Below are positions 16,539 through 25,449 of a stretch of 64,000 bases of DNA, one piece after another. How positions within the stretch are numbered: position 1 is the first letter of the stretch; the number at the start of each line of letters is the position of its first letter. The notes beneath the pieces were generated by a model. It was not told the DNA's origin and made no database searches. It worked only from the letters and a program-made list of their open reading frames with translations. Source of the stretch: CAZBME01 sp964645835 (GTDB lineage Bacteria; Desulfobacterota; Syntrophia; Syntrophales; UBA8958); NCBI GenBank assembly GCA_964645835.1, contig CAZYDG010000032.1, positions 22,951-86,950 on the forward strand. Reading direction: 5' to 3'. Both the position numbers and the translations under genes were made by a program.

Positions 16539-18232
16539 GTCACCTGATCACCCTTTGGAAGCCTCGCCTTTTGTCTTTTCAGAATGCCCGGTTATCAACG
16601 AAGATAAGGGACTACCGAGCTAAGCTGTATCTTTTTTCTCTGATGGGGCTCTTGTTCTGGGTGGGGATCTTCTGGATCTTTTATCGCGTCTTGTCCTATT
16701 TTCAGCGGGTTGAAGGATTCGGTGATATCCTAGCCTATCGGCTTCTGTTCATGGTTGTCATGACTTTTTTTACCCTGCTTGTCTTCAGCAGTATCATCAT
16801 TTCGCTCTCAAAGCTTTATCTCAGCCGGGATCTTATGCTGGTCCACGTCCTGCCCGTCTCGCCTTCACAGATATTTCTTGCCCGCTTTACAGAAAGTATT
16901 TTCGACAGCTCCTGGATGGTCATCTTATACAGTTTTCCCGTTTTCCTCTCGTACGGCATCGTCTATCAGGCGGGACCCCTGTTTTATCTCACTGCACTGT
17001 TGTCCATGACGGCCCTGTGCATCGCGGCGTCCGGAATCAGTGTTCTTATGGTCCTGGTAGCCGCCCTCGTCCTGCCCGCCGGCCGGATCAGGACGGTCAT
17101 CGTTTTCCTGGGGGTGGCCGTCGTCCTTGTCCTGGTATTGACGATCCGCATCATGAGGCCCGAACAGTTGGTCAATCCTGATCAATTCATATCCGCCGCC
17201 CTTTATCTTCAGTCGTTACAGACGTCAGGATCGCCGCTGCTTCCCACGACGTGGATCTATGATGCCATTCACGGGGGGCTCACGGGAAATAGGGCTGCCA
17301 TGGTCTTGAATACGGCACTAGCCTGGAGTTTCGCCCTTGTGTTGATCTTTATAAATACATGGGTTGCAGGTGTCGCCTATTTCCCGGGTTTTTCAAAGGC
17401 CCAGACCACAGCCGGAAGGTTGTTTCGGCCCACACGTTTCGGCCGCGGATGGCCCCGTCTTTTCCGGGTTCTTCCACCTTCCGCTCAGGCCTTTGCCGTG
17501 AAGGAAATCCGGACCTTTTTCCGCGATCAGACACAATGGCCCCAATTGTTCCTCATTTGCGCCCTCATTGTTGTATATCTGTACAATTTTTCCGTCCTCC
17601 CCCTCGACAGGGCACCCATAAAAACCATTTATTTGCAGAACCTCTTTTCTTTCCTCAATATGGGGCTGGCGTCATTCGTCCTGACTGCTATCGCCGCCCG
17701 TTTCGTCTTTCCCGCCGTGAGCATGGAAGGCGATGCTTTCTGGATCGTCCGGTCTTCGCCCATTTCCATCCGCAGTTTCCTGTGGGTTAAGTTCTTTATT
17801 TATTATGTGCCCCTGCTGGTCCTGGCGGAGATCCTTATTGTATTGTCCAATATTCTCCTTCAGGTAACGCCTTTTATGATGATCCTTTCCGTCGGCACGG
17901 TCTTCTGCATGGTGCCGGGCGTCGTCGCTCTGGGCATAGGCCTGGGGGCGGTCTATCCCGATTTTCATACCGAAAATCACACCCAGGCCGTGACGAGCTT
18001 CGGCGGCCTTCTCTATATGATTCTGTGTGCAGGATTTATTGTTGCCGTCATCGTCCTGGAGGCGGGGCCCGTTTACACTCTCTTCATGAAGGACCTGCGT
18101 GGAGAGGAGCTGACCTTCCTCCAATGGTTGTGGCTTTCGGTCTCCTTTGGGCTGGCAGCAGCCCTGTCCGTGGCGGCTGTCGTGTTGCCCATGAGGATGG
18201 GCGAAAGGCGGCTCGGCACCGGTGATCTATAA
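16535..18232 (+). CDS. ABC-2 type transporter permease
   Basis: A 565-residue integral membrane protein with about 12 hydrophobic segments, double the usual six helices of an ABC-2 half permease, so it may carry a fused two-lobed membrane domain. The start is TTG at 16535, overlapping the ATPase stop and preceded by AGGGGAGGGG. The cytoplasmic segment around SAQAFAVKEIRTFFRDQTQW is a typical coupling region seen in putative multi-pass ABC exporters. No substrate can be named; linkage to the transglutaminase-like protein suggests an envelope-directed or secreted product. Confidence 0.85.
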   Translation: MSHLITLWKPRLLSFQNARLSTKIRDYRAKLYLFSLMGLLFWVGIFWIFYRVLSYFQRVEGFGDILAYRLLFMVVMTFFTLLVFSSIIISLSKLYLSRDLMLVHVLPVSPSQIFLARFTESIFDSSWMVILYSFPVFLSYGIVYQAGPLFYLTALLSMTALCIAASGISVLMVLVAALVLPAGRIRTVIVFLGVAVVLVLVLTIRIMRPEQLVNPDQFISAALYLQSLQTSGSPLLPTTWIYDAIHGGLTGNRAAMVLNTALAWSFALVLIFINTWVAGVAYFPGFSKAQTTAGRLFRPTRFGRGWPRLFRVLPPSAQAFAVKEIRTFFRDQTQWPQLFLICALIVVYLYNFSVLPLDRAPIKTIYLQNLFSFLNMGLASFVLTAIAARFVFPAVSMEGDAFWIVRSSPISIRSFLWVKFFIYYVPLLVLAEILIVLSNILLQVTPFMMILSVGTVFCMVPGVVALGIGLGAVYPDFHTENHTQAVTSFGGLLYMILCAGFIVAVIVLEAGPVYTLFMKDLRGEELTFLQWLWLSVSFGLAAALSVAAVVLPMRMGERRLGTGDL

Positions 18233-18301
18233 AATCTATATTGAATTATCATCATTAATTCTGTATGGGGTGATGCACTACCTGCGGCAGGCGGCATCCT
18301 A

Positions 18302-19111
18302 ATGAAAGCCATATTTTTATCAGACGCACATCTCAAAGATTCCCGGAGCCCCGGCTACCGTGCCTTAATGGCATTCCTTAGCCGTTTGCGGTTTGAAGGC
18401 GGGGACGAATCAGTAACCTCATCTGGAGCCGGAGCAGGGAAGGAAACCAAAGGGGAAGTAATAAACGGTCCGTCCCTTCCAGTGACGGATCTGTTTCTCG
18501 TAGGGGATATCTTTGATTTCTGGTTCAGCAGGAAGGGACGCATCTATCCTGATTTCGGGGAGTTAATCGCCAGATTGCGAGATCTGAAGGCCCAGGGTGT
18601 TGCGGTTCATCTGTGTGAAGGAAATCACGATTTTTTCTTAAAGGAATACTTTAATGATATGCTTAAAATGACTGTTTATGAAGACATTGCTGTCATCGAA
18701 CGGGACGGCAGAAGATTGTTCGTCGCCCACGGCGATCTCATCGATCAGACAAACGTCCAATACCTGCGGTTACGTAAGTTCTTGAGAAGCCCTTTCATCT
18801 ACTATCTCCAGCGCATTCTGCCGCTTACCCTCCTTTGGGGCATCGCCCGTTGGAGTTCGTCCATGAGCAAGGAAATCATGGGCGGCGCCGAGGATAAGAT
18901 TGCCAGGGCCATGGGCCGGTTTGCCCAAGACCGTTTCATCGATGGCTACGATGCGGTAATCCTTGGACATTGCCACCGGCCGGGCCTGGAAGAGACGACC
19001 ATAGATGGGAAGCCCCGGATATTTGTAACGCTGGGTGACTGGCTCCGACACCATACGTATCTGTACTACAATGAAGGGCGATTTGAACTAGGCCGTCAAA
19101 AAATGGAATAA
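18302..19111 (+). CDS. LpxH-like metallophosphoesterase (UDP-2,3-diacylglucosamine hydrolase family)
   Basis: A 269-residue calcineurin-like phosphoesterase. The di-metal motifs are in order: SDAHL (D8, H10), GDIFDFW, GNHDFF, a VAHGDL histidine and GHCHRPG. This set matches LpxH, which cleaves UDP-2,3-diacylglucosamine to lipid X in lipid A synthesis. Differences from E. coli LpxH are a hydrophilic insertion of about 30 residues (near residues 30-60, rich in G, S, E) before the GD motif and extra hydrophobic helices in the cap, which would suit a membrane-associated lipid substrate. No other lipid A gene is adjacent, so the family call is firmer than the exact function. Confidence 0.8.
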   Translation: MKAIFLSDAHLKDSRSPGYRALMAFLSRLRFEGGDESVTSSGAGAGKETKGEVINGPSLPVTDLFLVGDIFDFWFSRKGRIYPDFGELIARLRDLKAQGVAVHLCEGNHDFFLKEYFNDMLKMTVYEDIAVIERDGRRLFVAHGDLIDQTNVQYLRLRKFLRSPFIYYLQRILPLTLLWGIARWSSSMSKEIMGGAEDKIARAMGRFAQDRFIDGYDAVILGHCHRPGLEETTIDGKPRIFVTLGDWLRHHTYLYYNEGRFELGRQKME

Positions 19112-19335
19112 TTCGTAATTTGCAGCCAAATATCAGCCAAATCGAGTGGATGGTAAGTGGGGCATTGGCCTTCCGGTTCAGAGATTTTTCCCATTTTTGT
19201 ATGTTGCAGATGACATCACTGATACGGGCTGGGAAAAATCTAATTCACCTTCAGACCAATTTCCCACTTCCCTTATAGGTATGCATCAATGCTTTTGGTT
19301 TTGGTGGCGGATTTGGGTAATGTTTCGTCTGGACT
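19112..19335 (+). repeat. Structured intergenic repeat, family 2, copy D
   Basis: Contains CAGCCAAATCGAG, GGGGCATTGGCCTTCCGGTT, CAGAGATTTTTCCCA, GATGACATCACTGATACGGG, TGGGAAAAATCTAATTCACC, TTCAGACCAATTTCCC and the tail GGTTTTGGTGGCGGATTTGG. The GATTTTTCCCA and TGGGAAAAATC arms are perfectly complementary. It fills the gap before the agmatinase gene. Confidence 0.82.
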
Positions 19336-19386
19336 TCTCATGGGGCGTATGTTAAGCAACGCGACGGTCATTTTAAGGGGTATTTT

Positions 19387-20229
19387 ATGAATTTCGGCGG
19401 TCTTGATTCAGAGTATAGAGCCTATGAAACGGCGATGTTTGCCGTCCTTCCCGTTCCCTATGATTTAACTTCGACGTATCAATCCGGTTCGCGTCAGGGG
19501 CCTGCGGCGATCCTTGCCGCCTCGGCCAATATGGAACTCTATGACGAAGAACTGGAGCAGGAAACATATCGGAAAGGAATCTATACGGCTCCTCCCGTGG
19601 ACATCGACAGTCGGGGACCGGAGTATATGATGAGCTCTGTGGAACGGGCCGTTTCAGATCTCCTGGCCGGCGGGAAAATTCCCGTTATGCTGGGCGGTGA
19701 GCATAGCATCAGCTTTGGGGCCGTTTGTGCCATGAAAAAGGTCTATCCCAAAATTTCCGTCCTCCATTTCGATGCCCATGCAGACATGCGCGATACCTAT
19801 CAGGGAAGCCCATACAGCCATGCCTGTGTAGCCCGGAGAATTCATGATATTTGTCCTATCGTGCAGGTGGGTATCCGCAGCATGAGTACGCCGGAGGCCG
19901 CCTTTATGAAGGAAAAGCAGGTGAAAACATTCAGCGCCGACTTTGTCCTCGATGAGCCGAATTGGATCGACATCGTCTCGGCACATCTTTCCGGTGATCT
20001 TTATGTCTCCATCGACCTGGACGCCTTGGACCCTGCCTTTATGCCGGCAACGGGAACACCGGAGCCCGGCGGTATCTCCTGGCGGCATATATTAAAGTTG
20101 TTGCAAACTGTCGCGAAAAAGTGTAGCGTCCGCGGCTTTGATGTTGTTGAATTATCGCCTTTAGCGGGCATGGTGGCGCCTGATTTTTTGGCTGCCAAGA
20201 TGATTTATCGCATAATGGGGTATATTTAA
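19387..20229 (+). CDS. speB: Agmatinase (ureohydrolase family)
   Basis: A 280-residue binuclear-manganese ureohydrolase that hydrolyses agmatine to putrescine and urea. Metal ligands are visible in GGEHSIS, HFDAHADMRD and SIDLDALDP, and the family tail GFDVVELSP is present. The pyruvoyl-dependent arginine decarboxylase gene follows directly, which supports agmatine rather than arginine as substrate: the two genes make a complete arginine-to-putrescine route. The ATG at 19387 follows AAGGGG. Confidence 0.93.
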   Translation: MNFGGLDSEYRAYETAMFAVLPVPYDLTSTYQSGSRQGPAAILAASANMELYDEELEQETYRKGIYTAPPVDIDSRGPEYMMSSVERAVSDLLAGGKIPVMLGGEHSISFGAVCAMKKVYPKISVLHFDAHADMRDTYQGSPYSHACVARRIHDICPIVQVGIRSMSTPEAAFMKEKQVKTFSADFVLDEPNWIDIVSAHLSGDLYVSIDLDALDPAFMPATGTPEPGGISWRHILKLLQTVAKKCSVRGFDVVELSPLAGMVAPDFLAAKMIYRIMGYI

Positions 20230-20268
20230 CCCTTGAGAAACATTACTGATGTTGGAAGGAGATCTGAA

Positions 20269-20817
20269 ATGAACGTATTTGTCCCCAGAAAAATATTTTT
20301 TACGAAAGGTGTGGGAACCCATAAAGAGGAACTCCATTCTTTCGAATTGGCTCTGCGGGACGCCGGCATAGAAAAGTGTAACCTAGTTCAGGTTTCCAGT
20401 ATTTTCCCCCCAGGTTGCAAAGTCATATCCAAGGCCAAAGGGTTGGAGGAACTCCGTCCCGGCGCCATCACGTATTGCGTGTTAAGTCGTTGTTGCAGTA
20501 ACGAACTCCGGCGTCTCCTAGCGGCATCCGTGGGTTGTGCGATTCCAGCCGACAAGAGGACCTATGGGTATATCAGCGAGCATCATTCGTACGGTCAGAC
20601 GGAAAAGCAGGCCGGTGAGTATGCGGAAGATCTCGCCGCCGCCATGCTGGCCTCCACCCTTGGCATCGACTTCAACATCGATGAAAGTTGGGACGAAAAG
20701 AAAGAAATTTTCAAGATCAGCGGTAAAATCGTCAGTACACGGAATATTACGCAGTCAAGCATCGTTAAGAATGTAGGTTTTACAACGGTTATTGCCGTCG
20801 CCGTTTTTGTTTTTTAG
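20269..20817 (+). CDS. Pyruvoyl-dependent arginine decarboxylase
   Basis: A 182-residue proenzyme of the PvlArgDC (PdaD) family, which decarboxylates arginine to agmatine using a pyruvoyl group formed by self-cleavage. The cleavage site is in LVQVSSIFPPG, between S43 and S44. Downstream active-site features include YGYISEHHSYG. The ATG at 20269 follows GGAAGGAGATC; the upstream TTG at 20233 gives a less likely extension. It is somewhat longer than archaeal enzymes (about 165). It lies 39 bp after agmatinase and a partial MITE end follows its stop. Confidence 0.92.
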   Translation: MNVFVPRKIFFTKGVGTHKEELHSFELALRDAGIEKCNLVQVSSIFPPGCKVISKAKGLEELRPGAITYCVLSRCCSNELRRLLAASVGCAIPADKRTYGYISEHHSYGQTEKQAGEYAEDLAAAMLASTLGIDFNIDESWDEKKEIFKISGKIVSTRNITQSSIVKNVGFTTVIAVAVFVF

Positions 20818-20818
20818 T

Positions 20819-20841
20819 CAGGCTGTTGATGAAACGTCCAT
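20819..20841 (-). repeat. Partial MITE end, family 1
   Basis: CAGGCTGTTGATGAAACGTC matches the outer end of the family 1 element but the rest of the element is missing, with unrelated sequence following. It begins at the stop codon of the arginine decarboxylase gene. Confidence 0.55.
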
Positions 20842-20903
20842 CCCGCGCTTTCGCATGGACGGCTTCTACTGCGGTGCGCTACGATGGGTAGAAGAAATTC
20901 TCC

Positions 20904-20932
20904 TTGACATTTTTCGCTCTCCGGTTTAATAA
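20904..20932 (+). promoter_or_regulatory. Sigma-70 promoter of the initiator tRNA
   Basis: TTGACA (20904-20909), a 17 bp spacer and TAATAA (20927-20932) form a near-consensus promoter whose start point would fall about 18 bp before the tRNA. Confidence 0.7.
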
Positions 20933-20956
20933 CTTCAATTCTTCAAACGGAACTGA

Positions 20957-21033
<77 letters not shown>

Positions 21034-21043
21034 AAATGAAATT

Positions 21044-21073
21044 AAGGGGTTAGCCCAGTTGGCTAGCCCTTTT
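21044..21073 (+). terminator. Rho-independent terminator of the tRNA
   Basis: GGGTTAGCC and GGCTAGCCC pair with one G:T wobble around a short loop and are followed by TTTTTTCTTT. Confidence 0.75.
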
Positions 21074-21512
21074 TTCTTTGTCCCCAGTACAATCCCCAGC
21101 AGGTGAATTAAAAAATCCCAAAAACCGCTCCCAATCATGTTTTTTCAGAATCCTCCACATGACGCACCATTTTGAATCCCCTGATCGATTCTTGGACTTT
21201 ATAGATACCGTTACCGGCCTCTTCGGAAGAGAAAAGGACGAGAGCCTGAGCGGCGCCCTCGGAGCGGTGATGCAGACTTTTTATCGAATTGCTGATAAGT
21301 GCTTCAGTGTTGCATTACTTTGGAACACTTGTGTTGCCGAAGCAGCTAGTCAATGCAGGTCATTTTTCACATTAATTAAGTAATGGCAGGGCCCCAAATT
21401 ATATGTGTTGTTATTTGCAACACTTTTTGATATTGGACTTAGAATAATTAAAGTATCTTGAAGATAAGATATAAGTGCTTTTGAACGTTGCGCCCATCGA
21501 GGAAGGAACGCC
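21074..21512. other. Gap between the tRNA and the sigma-54 activator
   Basis: No gene is convincingly supported; a short open frame at 21078-21383 lacks a ribosome-binding site and shows no recognisable domain. The second half contains two inverted repeats of the type GTGTT...AACAC (21306-21329 and 21405-21423), possible operators for the regulator downstream. Confidence 0.5.
21405..21423. promoter_or_regulatory. Candidate operator/UAS palindrome upstream of the activator gene
   Basis: GTGTTG-N7-CAACAC is a perfect 6-bp inverted repeat. A related pair AGTGTT...AACACT lies at 21306-21329, and AGTGTT-N4-AACACT at 22926-22941 in front of the structural genes. The shared half-site suggests one regulator, most likely the sigma-54 activator encoded between them; this is inference. 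Confidence 0.4.
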
Positions 21513-22925
21513 ATGCACGATCCCTTCAAGAGTTTTGAAATCACCCGGTTGATTTTTGACAGTCTTTCAAGAATGGCCGTTACGGTGATCACGGATGCGG
21601 ATGATCGAATTGTTGCGATTAGCGATCATTACGTCAAGATATTGAAAAGCAATAGAGAAGGCATCATCGGCCAGCCTGTTTCCAAAATAATCCCCAATAC
21701 GAACATGCCTACGATCAGAAAAACGGGACAGCCGGATTGCAAGTTATTTACCCTTGCCAACGGCGAAACCGTGATCGCCCACTATGTTCCACTCATCAAA
21801 GATAAAAAAACACTTGGGGTCTTTGCCTATACGTCCATGAATACGATTGAATATATGAGTACGCTCTCAACAATGGACATTGTTTATCGTTTGAACAATG
21901 AGCTAAATCAGTTTAAAAATGAATTGCAGAAGTTGAGGGGCGCAAAATACTCCCTGAACAATATCATAGGATCGTCAGCCGAAATGGTGGAGACGAAAGA
22001 ACTGGCCAAGAAAGTGGCGCAAACGAAATCGACCGTGCTGATTACCGGGGAGACGGGAACGGGCAAAGAACTGTTTGCACATGCTATCCATCAGGCAAGC
22101 ACCCGTAGACACCAATCCTTTATTGCCTTGAACTGTGCAGCAATTCCAAAGGACCTGATCGAATCGGAGTTGTTCGGCTATGAGGAAGGGGCGTTCAGTG
22201 GCGCCCGAAAGGGCGGTAAACCCGGAAAATTTGAACTGGCGCACCGAGGTTCCTTGTATCTAGACGAGATAGATCAACTTCCCCTACTGCTGCAATCCAA
22301 GATTTTAAGGGCCATTCAGGAAAAAGAAGTGGAACGAATCGGCGGGACAAGAACCACCGACACCGATATCCGTTTGATCTGCACTTCGAACAGAAACATC
22401 AGAGAGCTCGTCGAACAGGGTGAATTTCGCGAGGATTTGTATTATCGCATCCACGTGATAACGTTGCATGTACCCCCTCTCCGGGAGCGTCTCGATGACA
22501 TTCCCGATCTGGTTGATCATTTCATTGCAAAAATTAACAAGGGACTAGGGCTCAATATACAAGGTGTCCATAAGGATGTCTTAAAGTTATTCAAGCGTTA
22601 CTATTGGCCCGGGAACGTTCGGGAATTGGAACATCTGCTGGAAAGGGCGGCGAATATTGCTCTTTCAGGGTATCTGAATGTCTACCACTTCGATAAATTC
22701 GTGCCGAGATTTCTTGAAGGAACCCCAAAAAAAGTTTTTGAGAAATCCATTAATTTAAATGACTTGAAATTCAAGATTGAGCGCGACGCGATCATCAACG
22801 TTTTACAGATGACAAAGGGAAATAAAAAAAGGACCGCCGAAATATTGCAACTCGACAGAAGCGTCCTCTATAAGAAGATGAGCAAGTATAACATCGATAT
22901 AAAAGGAAAAAGCAGAACCGCATAA
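21513..22925 (+). CDS. Sigma-54-dependent transcriptional activator with PAS sensor
   Basis: A 470-residue enhancer-binding protein. An N-terminal PAS-like region (about 20-115) would sense a ligand. A linker coiled coil leads to an AAA+ domain with Walker A GETGTGKE near residue 180, the sigma-54 contact loop GAFSGA near residue 227 (S for the usual T) and Walker B LYLDEIDQL. The C-terminus has a Fis-type HTH ending LQLDRSVLYKKMSKYNI. Lack of a receiver domain points to direct metabolite sensing, as in activators of acid catabolism. A sigma-54 promoter and palindromic candidate binding site lie just downstream, so the likely target is the permease operon. Confidence 0.93.
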   Translation: MHDPFKSFEITRLIFDSLSRMAVTVITDADDRIVAISDHYVKILKSNREGIIGQPVSKIIPNTNMPTIRKTGQPDCKLFTLANGETVIAHYVPLIKDKKTLGVFAYTSMNTIEYMSTLSTMDIVYRLNNELNQFKNELQKLRGAKYSLNNIIGSSAEMVETKELAKKVAQTKSTVLITGETGTGKELFAHAIHQASTRRHQSFIALNCAAIPKDLIESELFGYEEGAFSGARKGGKPGKFELAHRGSLYLDEIDQLPLLLQSKILRAIQEKEVERIGGTRTTDTDIRLICTSNRNIRELVEQGEFREDLYYRIHVITLHVPPLRERLDDIPDLVDHFIAKINKGLGLNIQGVHKDVLKLFKRYYWPGNVRELEHLLERAANIALSGYLNVYHFDKFVPRFLEGTPKKVFEKSINLNDLKFKIERDAIINVLQMTKGNKKRTAEILQLDRSVLYKKMSKYNIDIKGKSRTA

Positions 22926-22941
22926 AGTGTTGTTAAACACT
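22926..22941. promoter_or_regulatory. Candidate upstream activating sequence for the permease operon
   Basis: AGTGTT (22926-22931) and AACACT (22936-22941) form a perfect inverted repeat with a 4-bp spacer about 80 bp before the -24 element, the usual place for an enhancer-binding-protein site. A TTGTAGCTATCTACTACA segment just after may be a second, weaker site. Confidence 0.5.
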
Positions 22942-22976
22942 ACATAATTATTGTAGCTATCTACTACACTAGCAAA

Positions 22977-23019
22977 GGCTCAATGTTTCATCTTGCGATA
23001 AACATTGAGCCTTTTTTAT
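22977..23019 (+). terminator. Rho-independent terminator of the activator gene
   Basis: GGCTCAATGTTT and AAACATTGAGCC form a perfect 12-bp stem with an 11-nt loop, followed by TTTTTTATT. Its T-run abuts the -24 box of the sigma-54 promoter, insulating the structural genes from read-through. Confidence 0.85.
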
Positions 23020-23035
23020 TGGCACAATAGCTGCA
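23020..23035 (+). promoter_or_regulatory. Sigma-54 (-24/-12) promoter
   Basis: TGGCAC-N5-CTGCA carries the GG and GC dinucleotides at the correct 10-bp spacing of the consensus TGGCAC-N5-TTGCA. It sits 75 bp before the permease start, directly after the terminator and downstream of a sigma-54 activator gene. Confidence 0.8.
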
Positions 23036-23109
23036 CTAACTAAAAGGGGGGTTTTCATGGCAGGATCTTATACTTTCACCATTATCATTAAATAAAAGGA
23101 GGAATTTAA

Positions 23110-24423
23110 ATGGACTGGAGTGTTCTCGGAATTATTATTTCACTGGCGTTCATCGTTATCCTGGCCCTCAGGGGCTGGCACATCATCATCATCGCACCTC
23201 TAGCTGTCGTTATCGTATGTACGTTCTCTGATATGAATGTCATGGAGACCATGTACGGACCTTACATGAAAGGGTTCGTCAATTATGCAGGGAGATTTTA
23301 TCTGATCTTTCTGGCAGGTTCCGTATTCGGTAAATTCATGGAAGACAGTCAAGCGGCACGCTCCATTGCCAGCGGAATCCTGAAACTCATCGGGAAAGAT
23401 GAGCCCATCCGGATGCTTCTGTCCGTGGCGATTATTTCCATGTGTCTTACCTATGGCGGTGTGAGCCTGTTCGTTGTCGTTTTCGCAGTGATCCCGATTG
23501 CCCGGCCTCTTTTCAAGGAGTTAAACCTGCCCTGGCATATCTTCATGGCGCCATTCATTTGGGGGGCGGCCTCGCTTACGATGACCATGCTCCCGGGGAC
23601 TCCTCAGATACAGAACATCATGCCCACAAAGTATTTGGGCACGACGGCTGCCGCTGCGCCAATCCTCGGCCTGACGGGGGCAGCTATTATCTGCATCCTG
23701 AACGTCTTATATTGTCGCTATATCTTAAAAAAGGCCAAGGAAAAAGGCGAAGTCTATGAAGACCCCGCACCCGGCGTCCTCGGAGCTGGTGTCGCAGCAT
23801 CAGGACCGATGCCGAACGTCTGGTTAAGCCTGATTCCTCCGGTTGTCGTTCTCGTGCTGTTGAATTCGCCTCTTCCTTATATCAAGAAGGATGTCGTTCT
23901 CGCTTTGACCGGGGGCGTTTTGGCCAGTATCGTACTCTTCTGGAAATACTATGCCAATATTATTGATACTCTAACCAAAGGCGCCATAAATACGGTTATA
24001 CCGATTGTCAATACATGCGCTGATGTCGGTTATGGCATGGCTGTCTCCGCTACGGCAGGATTCAAAGTGGTTTCCGCGTGGCTCCTGACTCTCCCCATGC
24101 ACCCCATCATCTCTCTTGCTGCCGCTACAGCAACCATGGCGGCTATCACTGGATCCGCATCCGGAGGTCTCGGCATCATCCTTGAAACCATGGTTCCCAA
24201 ATATGTCGCCCTCGGGCTGAACCCGGAGATGATTCACAGAGTCGTCTCCATGTCATCCGGCTCTTTTGATGCGATGCCCCATAACGGCGCCGTCATTACC
24301 TTTCTCGCTATCTCCGGTCTTTTTCATTACAACGCTTACAAACATATTTTCTGGTGTCATGTCATGGCAACACTATTATCCCTTCTTGTCACAATACCGC
24401 TGGGCATCATGATTTACGGTTAA
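23110..24423 (+). CDS. GntP-family permease (organic/hydroxy acid importer)
   Basis: A 437-residue integral membrane protein with about 12 transmembrane helices. It resembles the GntP/gluconate-type and 3-hydroxybutyrate-type permeases: GRFYLIFLAGSVFGKFMEDS, a P-G-T-P-Q-I segment (MLPGTPQIQNIMP) and AAITGSASGGLGIILETM near the C-terminus, followed by SSGSFDAMPHNGAVIT. These are conserved in proton-coupled importers of hydroxy acids. The ribosome-binding site is AAAAGGAGG. As the first gene after the sigma-54 promoter it likely imports the substrate of the operon, plausibly a short 3-hydroxy or 3-keto acid. Confidence 0.87.
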   Translation: MDWSVLGIIISLAFIVILALRGWHIIIIAPLAVVIVCTFSDMNVMETMYGPYMKGFVNYAGRFYLIFLAGSVFGKFMEDSQAARSIASGILKLIGKDEPIRMLLSVAIISMCLTYGGVSLFVVVFAVIPIARPLFKELNLPWHIFMAPFIWGAASLTMTMLPGTPQIQNIMPTKYLGTTAAAAPILGLTGAAIICILNVLYCRYILKKAKEKGEVYEDPAPGVLGAGVAASGPMPNVWLSLIPPVVVLVLLNSPLPYIKKDVVLALTGGVLASIVLFWKYYANIIDTLTKGAINTVIPIVNTCADVGYGMAVSATAGFKVVSAWLLTLPMHPIISLAAATATMAAITGSASGGLGIILETMVPKYVALGLNPEMIHRVVSMSSGSFDAMPHNGAVITFLAISGLFHYNAYKHIFWCHVMATLLSLLVTIPLGIMIYG

Positions 24424-24441
24424 TTGAATAGGTCTTGTTGG

Positions 24442-24466
24442 CCGGGGAGAGGACATCTCCCTGGCT
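24442..24466 (+). promoter_or_regulatory. Intercistronic hairpin after the permease gene
   Basis: GCCGGGGAGA and TCTCCCTGGC pair over 10 bp with one G:T and a 5-nt loop. There is no T-run, so it more likely stabilises or attenuates the mRNA than ends it. Confidence 0.45.
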
Positions 24467-24529
24467 GCTCGAAAACAGAATTACAAATAGCAGGAGATAT
24501 TTCTGCAGTTTAAACAGGAGGTGGGTAAA

Positions 24530-25438
24530 ATGGCAGGCAGACCATTTGAACATGTAGCAGTTGTCGGAACAGGCTTCCTGGGCACACAGATTGCGATGCT
24601 GTCAGCAAATGCCGGGTACAAGGTCAGCGTCTACGATACGAAAGAAGGTGCCTTTGATGAAACCTATGCCAAACTCATTGCGGATCTTAAGGGTAAGGGC
24701 ATCAACCCATTCATTCCTTGGGACAAATGGCAAAAATGCAAAGATATTATTCAGTTTACGACAAATGTCAGGGACGCCCTCAAAGATGCTGATCTGGTCG
24801 TGGAAGCGATAACGGAAGATGTGGAAATAAAGCGCAGGGTCTTCAAACTGATGGGAGAAAATGCACCCGCCAAGGCCATCTTTTCGACAAACAGTTCTTC
24901 TCTGCCCGTATCAAGGATGGAGGACAGCAGCGGGCGGCCGAAGCGCTGTATCAATACCCACTTTTATCTTCCATTCCAGGGAATGAACATGACCGATCTC
25001 ATGGGAGGAACAAAGACCCTTCCCGAGGTCATGCAGCAAGGCGAAGATTGGATCCGTTCAGTCGGTTGCATTCCACTGAGGGTAAAAAAGGAGATGCTCG
25101 GCTTCTGCTTTAATAGTGTCTGGCGAGCGGTCAAAAGACAGGTCCTCTACATGTGGGGAAATGATTTCGTTGATTTTCGGGATGTCGACCGTGGATGGTG
25201 CGTCTTCACAGGGATGAAAGTCGGGCCCTTTGCTCTGATGGATACGGTGGGTCTTGATACGGTCTACAATATCGAGATGGTCTACTATGGCGACTCGAAA
25301 GATCCAAAGGACAAGCCTCCGGACGCCCTTCTTGAAAAGATCACAAAAGGTGAGCTGGGCGTGAAGGCAGGGAAGGGATTCTATACCTACCCCAATCCCG
25401 AGTTTCTCCAGCCGGAGTTTTTAAACCCAAGGAAATAG
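24530..25438 (+). CDS. 3-hydroxyacyl-CoA dehydrogenase family protein (first copy)
   Basis: A 302-residue NAD-dependent dehydrogenase. GTGFLGTQIAMLSA is the dinucleotide-binding loop, and DLVVEAITEDVEIKRRVF plus TNSSSLPVSRM are typical of the family. The catalytic histidine region reads NTHFYLPFQGM where classical enzymes have HFFNP, and the later G-F-x-x-N segment is altered, so the substrate is probably not a standard 3-hydroxyacyl-CoA. The ATG at 24530 lies 7 bp after AGGAGG. It should oxidise a 3-hydroxy acid (free or CoA-bound) to the 3-keto form used by the next gene product. Confidence 0.85.
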   Translation: MAGRPFEHVAVVGTGFLGTQIAMLSANAGYKVSVYDTKEGAFDETYAKLIADLKGKGINPFIPWDKWQKCKDIIQFTTNVRDALKDADLVVEAITEDVEIKRRVFKLMGENAPAKAIFSTNSSSLPVSRMEDSSGRPKRCINTHFYLPFQGMNMTDLMGGTKTLPEVMQQGEDWIRSVGCIPLRVKKEMLGFCFNSVWRAVKRQVLYMWGNDFVDFRDVDRGWCVFTGMKVGPFALMDTVGLDTVYNIEMVYYGDSKDPKDKPPDALLEKITKGELGVKAGKGFYTYPNPEFLQPEFLNPRK

Positions 25439-25449
25439 GAGAAAGAAAT

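Noticed and set aside
21078..21383. 101-codon frame after the tRNA
   Set aside because: No ribosome-binding site, starts inside the tRNA terminator region and shows no recognisable domain.
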